From contig JACETA010000026.1 of NCBI GenBank assembly GCA_013911545.1, positions 1 through 10,283 on the forward strand: a DNA stretch of 10,283 nt. The letters are read 5' to 3'. Below, in pieces: positions 1-6,677 of the stretch; the first letter of the stretch is position 1, and the number at the start of each line of letters is the position of its first letter. The DNA is from Chloroflexota bacterium. GTDB taxonomy: Bacteria > Chloroflexota > Dehalococcoidia > Lucifugimonadales > Lucifugimonadaceae. The notes below the pieces were generated by a model. That model had not been told where the DNA came from, did no database searches, and saw only the letters and a program-made list of their open reading frames with translations. The translations under genes and the position numbers were made by a program.

Positions 1-2
1 CA

Positions 3-854
3 AATATACATAATCATGATTCTTTGGTTTTGAATCTAAATGATAGAGAGCAAGTCATAGAAGATTATAAAAAATATATTAGGGATTTAAGTAAAGCAGG
101 AATTTTTTATTCTACTTACGCACACATGGCTAATGGAATCTGGAGTACAGCAAAAGAACCAACAAGAGGAGGTGCAATGGGGAGGGCATTTGATTTGAGC
201 GCTGAAACTTTTTATCTTAACGAGAGAACAGGTCCAAGAACAATATCAAAAAATGAATTAACACATTCTAGAGAATATTCTGAAGAAGAATTATGGAAAA
301 ATTTTGAATATTATATCAAGGCTGTAAAGCCAACTATTGAAGAATCAGGAGTAAAGATAGGGATTCACCCTGACGACCCTCCAGGACTAAAACTGGGAGG
401 GATACCAAGATGTATATTTAGTACATTTAGTGGGTATCAAAGGGCATTAGAAATTGCGGACAGCCCTAATATAGGGATTTGTTTATGTGCCGGAACTTGG
501 CTTGAAGGAGGAGATTCAACTGAAAAAAATGTTAGCCAAATGGCCAAATATTTTGGAGACCAAAATAAATTATTCAAGATTCATTTTAGGAATGTTGATA
601 AACCCCTTCCTCATTTTAAAGAATCATTCCTAGATGATGGATACATGGATATGTATAAAATTATAAAAGTTCTTAAAGAGGTTGATTTTGATGGAATAAT
701 AATACCTGACCACAATCCAACAATGGGATCACTAAAGGACCGGGGCTCTGAATCTAATCATTATGAAAGTAAATACGGAGTAGAGAATAGGACTGCAACC
801 GCATTTGCAATAGGCTATATGAAAGCTCTTGTTGAAAGGTCAGAAGAGGAATGA
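3..854 (+). CDS. uxuA: Mannonate dehydratase family protein, 5'-truncated by window edge
   Basis: C-terminal part of a UxuA-type TIM-barrel enzyme. The frame is open to the left edge, so the true start lies outside; a TTG at 24 is just an internal Leu codon. UxuA dehydrates D-mannonate to 2-keto-3-deoxygluconate in cytoplasmic hexuronate breakdown. Family landmarks in order are IHPDDPP (His codon at 366), the Cys in LCAGTW (about 486), KIHFRN (about 582) and IPDHNP (about 708). From memory of the family, these supply the His, Cys, His and Asp ligands of the catalytic metal, and all are present. About 283 residues are visible, against roughly 350-395 for full-length family members. The next gene starts 22 bases downstream on the same strand, so co-transcription with the phosphonate genes is plausible. 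The family call is firm; the exact substrate is not, because marine bacteria carry many UxuA paralogues. No link to phosphonate chemistry is known to me. Confidence 0.8.
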   Translation, partial: NIHNHDSLVLNLNDREQVIEDYKKYIRDLSKAGIFYSTYAHMANGIWSTAKEPTRGGAMGRAFDLSAETFYLNERTGPRTISKNELTHSREYSEEELWKNFEYYIKAVKPTIEESGVKIGIHPDDPPGLKLGGIPRCIFSTFSGYQRALEIADSPNIGICLCAGTWLEGGDSTEKNVSQMAKYFGDQNKLFKIHFRNVDKPLPHFKESFLDDGYMDMYKIIKVLKEVDFDGIIIPDHNPTMGSLKDRGSESNHYESKYGVENRTATAFAIGYMKALVERSEEE

Positions 855-876
855 ACGAAGAAAATATACATGAAAT

Positions 877-2007
877 ATGAAAAAAAATCTTAATGCATTT
901 TTAGATTCAGGAGCGACATTACAATTTGGATCTGGCAAATGGAACAAAATAAAGAGAAATTTACTGAAGTCCAATAATGATTTAATTGTTGTTACAAGCA
1001 AAAGTTGTAAAAAATTTATAACTGATATTCCATCAAAATATTTTTTAGTAATTAGCGAAGAGCCTTCTTTAAATTTAATCGATAATTATTTTGATGAAAT
1101 ATCCAAAATAATTAATAAAGCTAATAAAACAACTTATATTGCTTTAGGCGGAGGTAGTGTTGTTGATACAGCAAAAATACTTTCTTTAATGGTGGATAAT
1201 AATATTAAGTCATCTAAAGAAGCTATTAAAAAAACAAATGATGTTAATATTTCTGAGGAATCAAAAATAATTTGCATCCCCTCTACAGCAGGAACAGGCG
1301 CAGAAATAACTCCCTTTTCAACAATATGGGATAAAGAAAATGGGATTAAATATTCAATAATAGCTAATAAAATTAATCGAGAAATAATTTTAGATCCTGA
1401 AATATCAATAAGTCTTCCTGAAAAAATAACAATATCAACTGGAATAGATTCATTATGCCAAATTTTAGAATCAACATGGAGCAAGAAAGCTAATGATAAA
1501 TCCTTGTCCGCAGCTTCATTAGGATTTGAATATGTAAATAAAAATTTCTATTCTGTTATCAATAATCCAATTGATGCTGAATCAAGAAAAGAGATGCTAT
1601 TTGCTAGTTTTTTAAGCGGTATTTCAATTTCAATTTCAAATACAACTCTATGCCATTCAATTTCTTACCCATTAACCTCACTTTTAAATGTGCCTCATGG
1701 AATAGCATGCGGGCTGACACTTGTAGAGGTAATAAAATTTAATTCAACTTCTAAAGGTAAATTTTTGAAAAATACTTTTAAGGTAGCAAATGTTGAGGAC
1801 TCTGAAAGTCTTGTGAAAAAAATATTATTATTATTCGAAAAAGTAAAATATAAAAATATCATTGAGCCATATATAACAAAGATTGAAAAAAATATTAATA
1901 AATTATTACCACTTACAATTAGTTCTAGAGCTTCAAATAATCCAATAAATGCGACAATTAATGATGTTGAAAAAATATTAAAAAATTCTCTAGATTATTA
2001 TAAATAA
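877..2007 (+). CDS. Iron-type alcohol dehydrogenase, probable phosphonoacetaldehyde reductase
   Basis: A 376-residue group III (Fe-type) alcohol dehydrogenase. The dinucleotide-binding GGGSVVDTAK lies at residues 91-100 and STAGTGAE at 136-143. The metal site follows: Asp191, Gln195, His260 and His274 (in VPHG). Spacings match the FucO family, but the usual second ligand His is Gln here (GIDSLCQ), and the later active-site His is Tyr264 (SYPL). Inferred role: NAD(P)H reduction of phosphonoacetaldehyde to 2-hydroxyethylphosphonate, the same step as PhpC in phosphinothricin synthesis. The support is context: the PEP mutase and decarboxylase genes that make the aldehyde follow directly, and a 2-HEP-consuming oxygenase converges on them. 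The ATG at 877 is chosen because MKKNLNAFLD gives a normal family N terminus; no Shine-Dalgarno is visible. The family call is firm, the substrate likely. The enzyme may use a different metal or none. Confidence 0.85.
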   Translation: MKKNLNAFLDSGATLQFGSGKWNKIKRNLLKSNNDLIVVTSKSCKKFITDIPSKYFLVISEEPSLNLIDNYFDEISKIINKANKTTYIALGGGSVVDTAKILSLMVDNNIKSSKEAIKKTNDVNISEESKIICIPSTAGTGAEITPFSTIWDKENGIKYSIIANKINREIILDPEISISLPEKITISTGIDSLCQILESTWSKKANDKSLSAASLGFEYVNKNFYSVINNPIDAESRKEMLFASFLSGISISISNTTLCHSISYPLTSLLNVPHGIACGLTLVEVIKFNSTSKGKFLKNTFKVANVEDSESLVKKILLLFEKVKYKNIIEPYITKIEKNINKLLPLTISSRASNNPINATINDVEKILKNSLDYYK

Positions 2008-2012
2008 TTACA

Positions 2013-2041
2013 GTTTCACTTATCGGGGATTAAGTTATAAT
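2013..2041 (+). promoter_or_regulatory. Possible promoter for the PEP mutase gene
   Basis: The 68-base gap between the alcohol dehydrogenase and PEP mutase genes contains a perfect TATAAT at 2036-2041, with a weak -35-like GTTTCA at 2013-2018 (spacer 17). Transcription would begin about 28 bases before the ATG at 2076. This is the widest gap in the forward arm, so an internal promoter here is plausible. In DNA this AT-rich such boxes also occur by chance. Confidence 0.35.
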
Positions 2042-2075
2042 TTAATGGATAAAAATTTAAATACGTATATTAATA

Positions 2076-3728
2076 ATGACTTTTGAATCAAGAAAATTAC
2101 CAGGAGAAAGAATTTCTACTCTTGTAGAAATCATTAAGAATAAAGGTCATGCAATTGGACTTGAAGCACATAGCGGACTAAGTGGCTTAGTGACTGAAAA
2201 ATTAGATTTTGATTTTATTTGGGAAAGCAGCCTAACCGATTCTGCCAGTAAAGGTCTTCCTGATGCATCTATTGTTGGAAATGAAAGCAGAATCCACACA
2301 ATTGATGAAATTCTTAACGTAACCACAAAGCCTATGATTGTTGATGGGGATACTGGCGGAGATGAAGATAATTTTAGATTCTTAATTAAAAGGCTTGAAA
2401 ATCAAGGAGTTTCAGCTGTAATTGTAGAAGACAAAATTTTTCCTAAAAGAAACAGTTTTGGAGGAACTGTTGGGGCAGGTATGGAAGACCCAAATATATT
2501 TTCTAAAAAATTAGAAGTTGGCATGAAAACAAAGTCTACAAACGACTTTCTAATTATTGCGAGACTTGAGAGCTTAATAGCTGGCCTAGGAATGAATGAA
2601 ACTATGATGAGAGCTGAAAAATATATCAATGCTGGTGTTGATGGGATAATGATACATTCTAAACTTAAAGAGCCTAGTGAAGTATTAGAATTCATTCCTA
2701 AATTTGAAAAATTATGTACTAAGTTAGGTAAAAGGCCATACTTAATTGCAGTCCCAACAACTTACAATACTATAAGCGATGATGAGTTAATTAATTCCGG
2801 CGTTGATATTATAATTCATGCAAATCATTTACTTAGAGCTGCTTACAAGTCAATGCTAGAAACAGCTAGCCTAATTTCAAATTCAAGAAGAAGCTATGAA
2901 TCAGATTCAAATATTGCTTCGGTAAAAGAAATTTTTTCTGCGGTTGGTTATGACAAAATAATTGAAAGAGACAAAGAGAAATCGCCGAATATTTCAGCTT
3001 TAATAGTTTCTGCTGGTGATCATAAAATTAACAATACTCAAAGATCATTAAATAAAATCTCAGATAAGCCGCTTATAAATCATCAAATTGAAACTTTTAA
3101 AAAATCCGGCATAGATAAAATAAAAATCACTGTTAATAATTTAAGTGAATTTGATCCTTATTTAGATAAAGATATTAATGTTGTTGAAATTAAAGATATA
3201 GAACAAAATCAAATGCTCAATTCTATAATGACAGGCATTGAAAACATTGAGGGGCCAGCTATCATAACGTATGGAGATATACTTTTTAATAACAAAATAA
3301 TTTCTGGATTAGTTTCTAATGAAAATGATATTGTAATTGCAGTAGATTCATCTTTTAAGTACCACAAACATGATATTGATAAAAAATTAGAACTTGTATC
3401 TTATGCAAACCCTGACAGTAATCTTTCTAGAAGAAAACTTAGGATGACAGATACATTTGAAGTAAAAAAAATAAGTAAAAATTTAAATATTGAGGAAGCT
3501 CAATCTGAATTTTTTGGTTTAGCTTACTTTTCAAAAAATGGAATCTCAAAACTTAAATCTTGTTATGAAGAAATAAAAAAAGATAAAACTTCTAGCGTAT
3601 TTATAGACATACTTAATTTTATGGTAAAAAAAGAAATTAAAGTTTCCTGTAATGAGTTTGACGGAGGGTGGATAGAGCTGCATACGGAGGATGACTTTAA
3701 ATTGGCAGAAAAGGAATTAGAAAATTGA
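2076..3728 (+). CDS. pepM: Phosphoenolpyruvate mutase fused to a degenerate nucleotidyltransferase domain
   Basis: A 550-residue two-domain protein. Residues about 1-295 are a PEP mutase of the isocitrate-lyase superfamily, which rearranges phosphoenolpyruvate to phosphonopyruvate and makes the C-P bond. The diagnostic EDKxxxKxNS signature is present as EDKIFPKRNS at 118-127, with the metal-binding DGDTGG at 90-95 and an Arg at 163. Residues about 305-550 resemble a MobA/GT-A-like sugar-phosphate nucleotidyltransferase: ALIVSAG at 308-314, KPLINHQ at 331-337, ITYGD at 397-401 and a C-terminal GGWIELHTEDD at 530-540. The glycine/arginine-rich nucleotide loop that normally follows AAG is missing; DHKINN stands there, so the domain may be catalytically weak or dead. 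Single PEP mutases are about 290-300 residues, so the fusion is real and uninterrupted. The stop overlaps the next gene's TTG start. The mutase call is very firm; the second domain's activity is unknown. Confidence 0.95.
   Translation: MTFESRKLPGERISTLVEIIKNKGHAIGLEAHSGLSGLVTEKLDFDFIWESSLTDSASKGLPDASIVGNESRIHTIDEILNVTTKPMIVDGDTGGDEDNFRFLIKRLENQGVSAVIVEDKIFPKRNSFGGTVGAGMEDPNIFSKKLEVGMKTKSTNDFLIIARLESLIAGLGMNETMMRAEKYINAGVDGIMIHSKLKEPSEVLEFIPKFEKLCTKLGKRPYLIAVPTTYNTISDDELINSGVDIIIHANHLLRAAYKSMLETASLISNSRRSYESDSNIASVKEIFSAVGYDKIIERDKEKSPNISALIVSAGDHKINNTQRSLNKISDKPLINHQIETFKKSGIDKIKITVNNLSEFDPYLDKDINVVEIKDIEQNQMLNSIMTGIENIEGPAIITYGDILFNNKIISGLVSNENDIVIAVDSSFKYHKHDIDKKLELVSYANPDSNLSRRKLRMTDTFEVKKISKNLNIEEAQSEFFGLAYFSKNGISKLKSCYEEIKKDKTSSVFIDILNFMVKKEIKVSCNEFDGGWIELHTEDDFKLAEKELEN
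3709..3715 (+). promoter_or_regulatory. Ribosome binding site deciding a TTG start
   Basis: AAAAGGA lies 9 bases before the TTG at 3725. It supports that non-ATG start, which also overlaps the upstream stop as TTGA. No in-frame ATG near the expected N terminus would fit the family. Confidence 0.6.
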
Positions 3729-4240
3729 GTATTAAGGCATCTTCGTTTGTTCAAATTTTAAAATCTTATTCCTTTAATAATATCTCTGGTGTACCAGATT
3801 CAACTTTTGGAAATTTATATAATTTAATTGATCAGGATCCCGATATAAATTATTTTAGAGCAAACAGAGAAGATACTGCCTTAGGAATATCTTCAGGGTT
3901 TTCAGTCTCAAACAAAAACAGTTGTATTATCATACAGAATTCTGGAATCGGAAATATTATAAACCCTTTAACTTCTTTTAATTTAATCTATAAAATTCCA
4001 ATTTTAATTATTGTCGGGTGGAGAGGGTATGGAGGAAAACCAAATGATGCCCCTGAACATTGGATTATGGGAGAGAAAACTACAGAATATTTTAAAATGT
4101 TAAACATTCCTTTTGCCTGTTTTGAAGATACTCAGGAAAGCCAAGAGGGGATTGAAAAAAAATTAACCAATCAGCTAGATTTATATTCTAAAGAACAACG
4201 ATTAAGATCTATAGTAATTAGAAAAGGTGTAGTTACTTAA
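3725..4240 (+). CDS. ppd: Phosphonopyruvate decarboxylase, alpha (PYR-domain) subunit
   Basis: A 171-residue N-terminal half of a thiamine-diphosphate decarboxylase. With the next gene it should convert phosphonopyruvate to phosphonoacetaldehyde and CO2, the irreversible step that pulls the PEP mutase equilibrium forward. Motifs are GVPDSTF at 22-28, the cofactor-activating Glu49 in ANREDTALG, QNSGIGNIINPLTSF at 71-85 and GWRGYGG at 98-104, all typical of phosphonopyruvate and sulfopyruvate decarboxylases. Most Ppd enzymes are one chain of about 375-400 residues, whereas this one is split in the style of archaeal sulfopyruvate decarboxylase ComD/ComE. The adjacent PEP mutase favours the phosphonate substrate. 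The start is TTG, overlapping the upstream TGA (TTGA) with AAGGA nine bases before, indicating translational coupling. Sulfopyruvate as substrate is the alternative, but no coenzyme M genes are present. Confidence 0.88.
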   Translation: MSIKASSFVQILKSYSFNNISGVPDSTFGNLYNLIDQDPDINYFRANREDTALGISSGFSVSNKNSCIIIQNSGIGNIINPLTSFNLIYKIPILIIVGWRGYGGKPNDAPEHWIMGEKTTEYFKMLNIPFACFEDTQESQEGIEKKLTNQLDLYSKEQRLRSIVIRKGVVT

Positions 4241-4789
4241 ATGATCTCTAGAAGTGAAGCAATAAAAAAAATAATGGAGAAAACTGGCCCTGAAGACTTA
4301 GTATTATCTACAACAGGAATGATTTCCAGAGAAGTATTCAGCCATAATGACAGGTATCAAAATTTTTACATGATTGGCTCAATGGGACTTGCTTCTTCTT
4401 TTGCATTAGGAATAGCCAAATCTAATCCAAATAAAAAAATAATACTCTTGGACGGTGATGGGAGCTTCTTAATGAATCTTGGTGCGGCGGCGTGTATTGG
4501 TTTTTATAATGCTAAAAATATAGTTCATATTGTTTTGGATAATTTTTCTTACGAATCAACAGGGAGTCAGAATTCAATTTCAAAAAATATTGATTTATGT
4601 AACATCGCAAAATCATCAGGGTACAAATTTGTAAAAGAGTTAGTAGACTTTGACATCAATAATGTTAGTTTTGATAAAGATGAATTATCTTTCTATAGAA
4701 TACATGTTGGAATTGAAAGTAATGAAGAAATATCAAGAGTAACTCATTCTCCAGAAGAAATAACTAAAAAATTTAAACTTCAATTATGA
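4241..4789 (+). CDS. ppd: Phosphonopyruvate decarboxylase, beta (PP-domain) subunit
   Basis: A 182-residue C-terminal half of the decarboxylase, carrying the diphosphate- and magnesium-binding site. The thiamine-diphosphate motif is GDGS at 72-75, ending with Asn101 in VLDNFSYESTG, close to the LDN-x-x-Y-x-STG pattern of phosphonopyruvate decarboxylases. GSMGLASSFALGIA at 46-59 is the usual preceding helix. The ATG directly follows the alpha subunit's TAA with no spacer, and an AAGGTG lies about 11 bases before it. The end overlaps the next gene by four bases (ATGA). Neither half is complete alone: alpha has the activating Glu and beta has the diphosphate site, so a heteromer with composite active sites is expected. 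There is no sign of a frameshift, because alpha ends cleanly and beta has its own start. Confidence 0.88.
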   Translation: MISRSEAIKKIMEKTGPEDLVLSTTGMISREVFSHNDRYQNFYMIGSMGLASSFALGIAKSNPNKKIILLDGDGSFLMNLGAAACIGFYNAKNIVHIVLDNFSYESTGSQNSISKNIDLCNIAKSSGYKFVKELVDFDINNVSFDKDELSFYRIHVGIESNEEISRVTHSPEEITKKFKLQL

Positions 4790-5226
4790 AAATAGATGAA
4801 TACTTAAACAACAAAATAAATAGACCTTTAGCTTTTATACCAATGTGCTTAGACCCAATGCATCATGGTCATGTAAATATAATAAGAGAAGCAAAAAAAT
4901 ATGGGAATGTAATTATTGGACTAATGACAGATAAAGCAATGCTAAGTTATAAAAGAAAACCAAAAATACCTTTTGAGGGAAGATTAGAAGTTGCAAATGA
5001 ACTGAAATCAGTAACTTATGTTCTGCCTATTGAAGGGATAAATTATTCTGAGATTGCTTCAAGATACGAATTTGAATTTTTTTTACACGGCGATGATTGG
5101 AAAACTAATATTCAGGCAGAATCTAGAAAAGACTTAATCGAAGTTATGAAAAAATGGGGAGGTGTAGTAATAGACATACCTTATACCAAGGGAATATCAT
5201 CAACAGAAATAATTTCAGAATCTTAA
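4786..5226 (+). CDS. HxGH-type cytidylyltransferase, probable phosphonate-CMP synthase
   Basis: A 146-residue nucleotidyltransferase of the glycerol-3-phosphate / phosphocholine cytidylyltransferase family. The nucleotide-binding HHGH is at 26-29 in the normal DPMHHGH context, and the C-terminal signature appears as KGISSTEI at 135-142. Length and motif order match single-domain members. It is coupled to the decarboxylase beta gene through ATGA. In fosfomycin synthesis, Fom1 carries a related cytidylyltransferase domain, joined to its PEP mutase, that makes 2-hydroxyethylphosphonate-CMP, and PhpF does a similar job in phosphinothricin synthesis. By analogy this enzyme probably activates 2-hydroxyethylphosphonate or methylphosphonate as a CMP ester for tailoring or transfer to a glycan or lipid. 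The family is firm; the substrate is inferred from context. Glycerol-3-phosphate cannot be excluded. It ends 18 bases before the converging oxygenase gene, with no clear terminator between. Confidence 0.85.
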   Translation: MKIDEYLNNKINRPLAFIPMCLDPMHHGHVNIIREAKKYGNVIIGLMTDKAMLSYKRKPKIPFEGRLEVANELKSVTYVLPIEGINYSEIASRYEFEFFLHGDDWKTNIQAESRKDLIEVMKKWGGVVIDIPYTKGISSTEIISES

Positions 5227-5244
5227 ATATCTATTAATATAATT

Positions 5245-6588
5245 TTAGTTACTTCCCTCTGCATTAAACCATGGCAAGGATTCAGAAATAGCTCTTTCAG
5301 AATTTTTCTTGCCAATTATTGAAAGTTCTCTTTGAGGGTCCCCTCCAATTTTGCCTCCTATTCGAAGGCACAGAATTTTTCCATTCCCTCTAAAATTATG
5401 CTTTAGAAATGGTTTTACATAACAAGAGTCCCCTGGACTAATTTTTTCTTTACCATTTTCAAGATTAATTATTAATTCTGAATCACCAACATTATAGATA
5501 TATTGATGCAAACCAATATTCTGATCTAAATCATCATGATTGTTGTCTGAGGTAACTGATATCTCTAAACTTCTTGCATATGGAAGCGCGGAAGAGTTTG
5601 CCAACTCAACAATTTCATAGGCATGTTTACCTATATTCCACCTCATCCCTTCGTCGTACTTCTGAATAATAGTGCTAGATTCAATTTTATCGTTAGATAA
5701 AATATCTCTAAGATTTATGTTCATTGCATGAGATATTTTTTTTAGTTCATCTAATGTTGAGAAAGACCCATCTTCAATATCTTGTAATTTATTTTCAGAA
5801 ATTTTTGATCTTTTAGATAACTCTTCAAGCGAAATACTGAAGCTGGTTCTAAAGTATTTAATTAAGGAACCAACCCCTTTTTCATAACTAGTAAAATCCA
5901 ATGCAAACTCACTTGCTGTAATTGGATTTGAGATAGCTGCTAATTCTTGTTGAGCATCTCCACTAAGGCTACTTCCAAATGTAAGAGCAAGTATTAGACC
6001 AGGTTTACTTGCACCTGCCCTGGTTGTAAAAGAATGAGGAACAAATGGAGTGATATAACATGAGTCTCCAGTGCTCATCTCACTGACGCATTTTTTTCCT
6101 AATTCATCTTTATAGTAATAATTTACATCTCCAATAAAATAAGTAAATTGATGCATAAAATGCCCATTGTTCCACTGGACAGATTTATTCTCAGGATCAT
6201 TGTCTTCAACAATGCATAATTCCTCAATCCATTCTGGCCTAAAAGTTGTAGAAGAAGTTATGACTGTATCGCGGTATTCGTAATAAGGCTTTCCTGCCCT
6301 TTCCATTATTCTTGAGCTTCTACTTGACTCAGATGACCTCATAATTTTTAGCCCTGAGGGACAATCATCCCTTATCACAAAGAAATCTCTTTCATTGATA
6401 GGCCATTTGTTGCATGCAATTCGAATAAATTCAGAAGGTATAGATTTTGTGCCTGATATATAATCTTCAATATCTTTTACGTTAAAGCCTAGTTCCTTAG
6501 CTGCGTCTTCTGGTCTTCTTTTTAAATCATTAAGTAGACCGCGCAAATTATGTCCAGATTTTTTTAGCTCAATATCTGTTAATTTCAT
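5245..6588 (-). CDS. mpnS: Methylphosphonate synthase (2-His-1-Gln tandem cupin oxygenase)
   Basis: A 447-residue non-haem iron oxygenase of the HEPD/MPnS family, which turns 2-hydroxyethylphosphonate and O2 into methylphosphonate (MPnS) or hydroxymethylphosphonate (HEPD). It has two helix-turn-helix-like and cupin units in tandem: helical 10-65, cupin about 100-205, Xre-like helices 239-296, second cupin about 325-425. PYYEYRDT at 101-108 and FRPEWIEEL at 116-124 are family landmarks. In the first cupin NGHFMHQ gives His143 and Gln147, and ITPFVPH gives His185, with Ile179 at the place where HEPD has its Glu ligand six residues before the last His. That is the MPnS arrangement as known from the Nitrosopumilus enzyme. 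The length is normal. The ATG at 6588 has no Shine-Dalgarno. It converges on the cytidylyltransferase gene. The MPnS-over-HEPD call rests on the Gln/Ile pair. Confidence 0.9.
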   Translation of the reverse strand: MKLTDIELKKSGHNLRGLLNDLKRRPEDAAKELGFNVKDIEDYISGTKSIPSEFIRIACNKWPINERDFFVIRDDCPSGLKIMRSSESSRSSRIMERAGKPYYEYRDTVITSSTTFRPEWIEELCIVEDNDPENKSVQWNNGHFMHQFTYFIGDVNYYYKDELGKKCVSEMSTGDSCYITPFVPHSFTTRAGASKPGLILALTFGSSLSGDAQQELAAISNPITASEFALDFTSYEKGVGSLIKYFRTSFSISLEELSKRSKISENKLQDIEDGSFSTLDELKKISHAMNINLRDILSNDKIESSTIIQKYDEGMRWNIGKHAYEIVELANSSALPYARSLEISVTSDNNHDDLDQNIGLHQYIYNVGDSELIINLENGKEKISPGDSCYVKPFLKHNFRGNGKILCLRIGGKIGGDPQRELSIIGKKNSERAISESLPWFNAEGSN

Positions 6589-6677
6589 TTAATAATTATT
6601 ACACACAAAAAAAAATTTTTGAATTTAAAAAATACAAGTTTAGATCTAGATTAAAAATTTGAAATAATAACTAAAAT

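Noticed and set aside
1134..1484. Reverse-strand open frame of 116 codons inside the alcohol dehydrogenase gene
   Set aside because: It is a shadow of a well-supported gene, with no recognisable motif and no ribosome site.
5227..5244. Bidirectional terminator between the converging cytidylyltransferase and mpnS genes
   Set aside because: The 18-base AT-only gap and the flanking gene ends show no inverted repeat.
6607..6632. Possible terminator between the SDR gene and mpnS on the reverse strand
   Set aside because: The stem is only T:A pairs (five to six) with a six-base loop and a T tract. It has no G-C pair and is too unstable to call in DNA this AT-rich.
6641..6648. TAGATCTA palindrome upstream of mpnS as an operator
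   Set aside because: It is a single eight-base palindrome with no second copy or longer symmetry; chance is a sufficient explanation.
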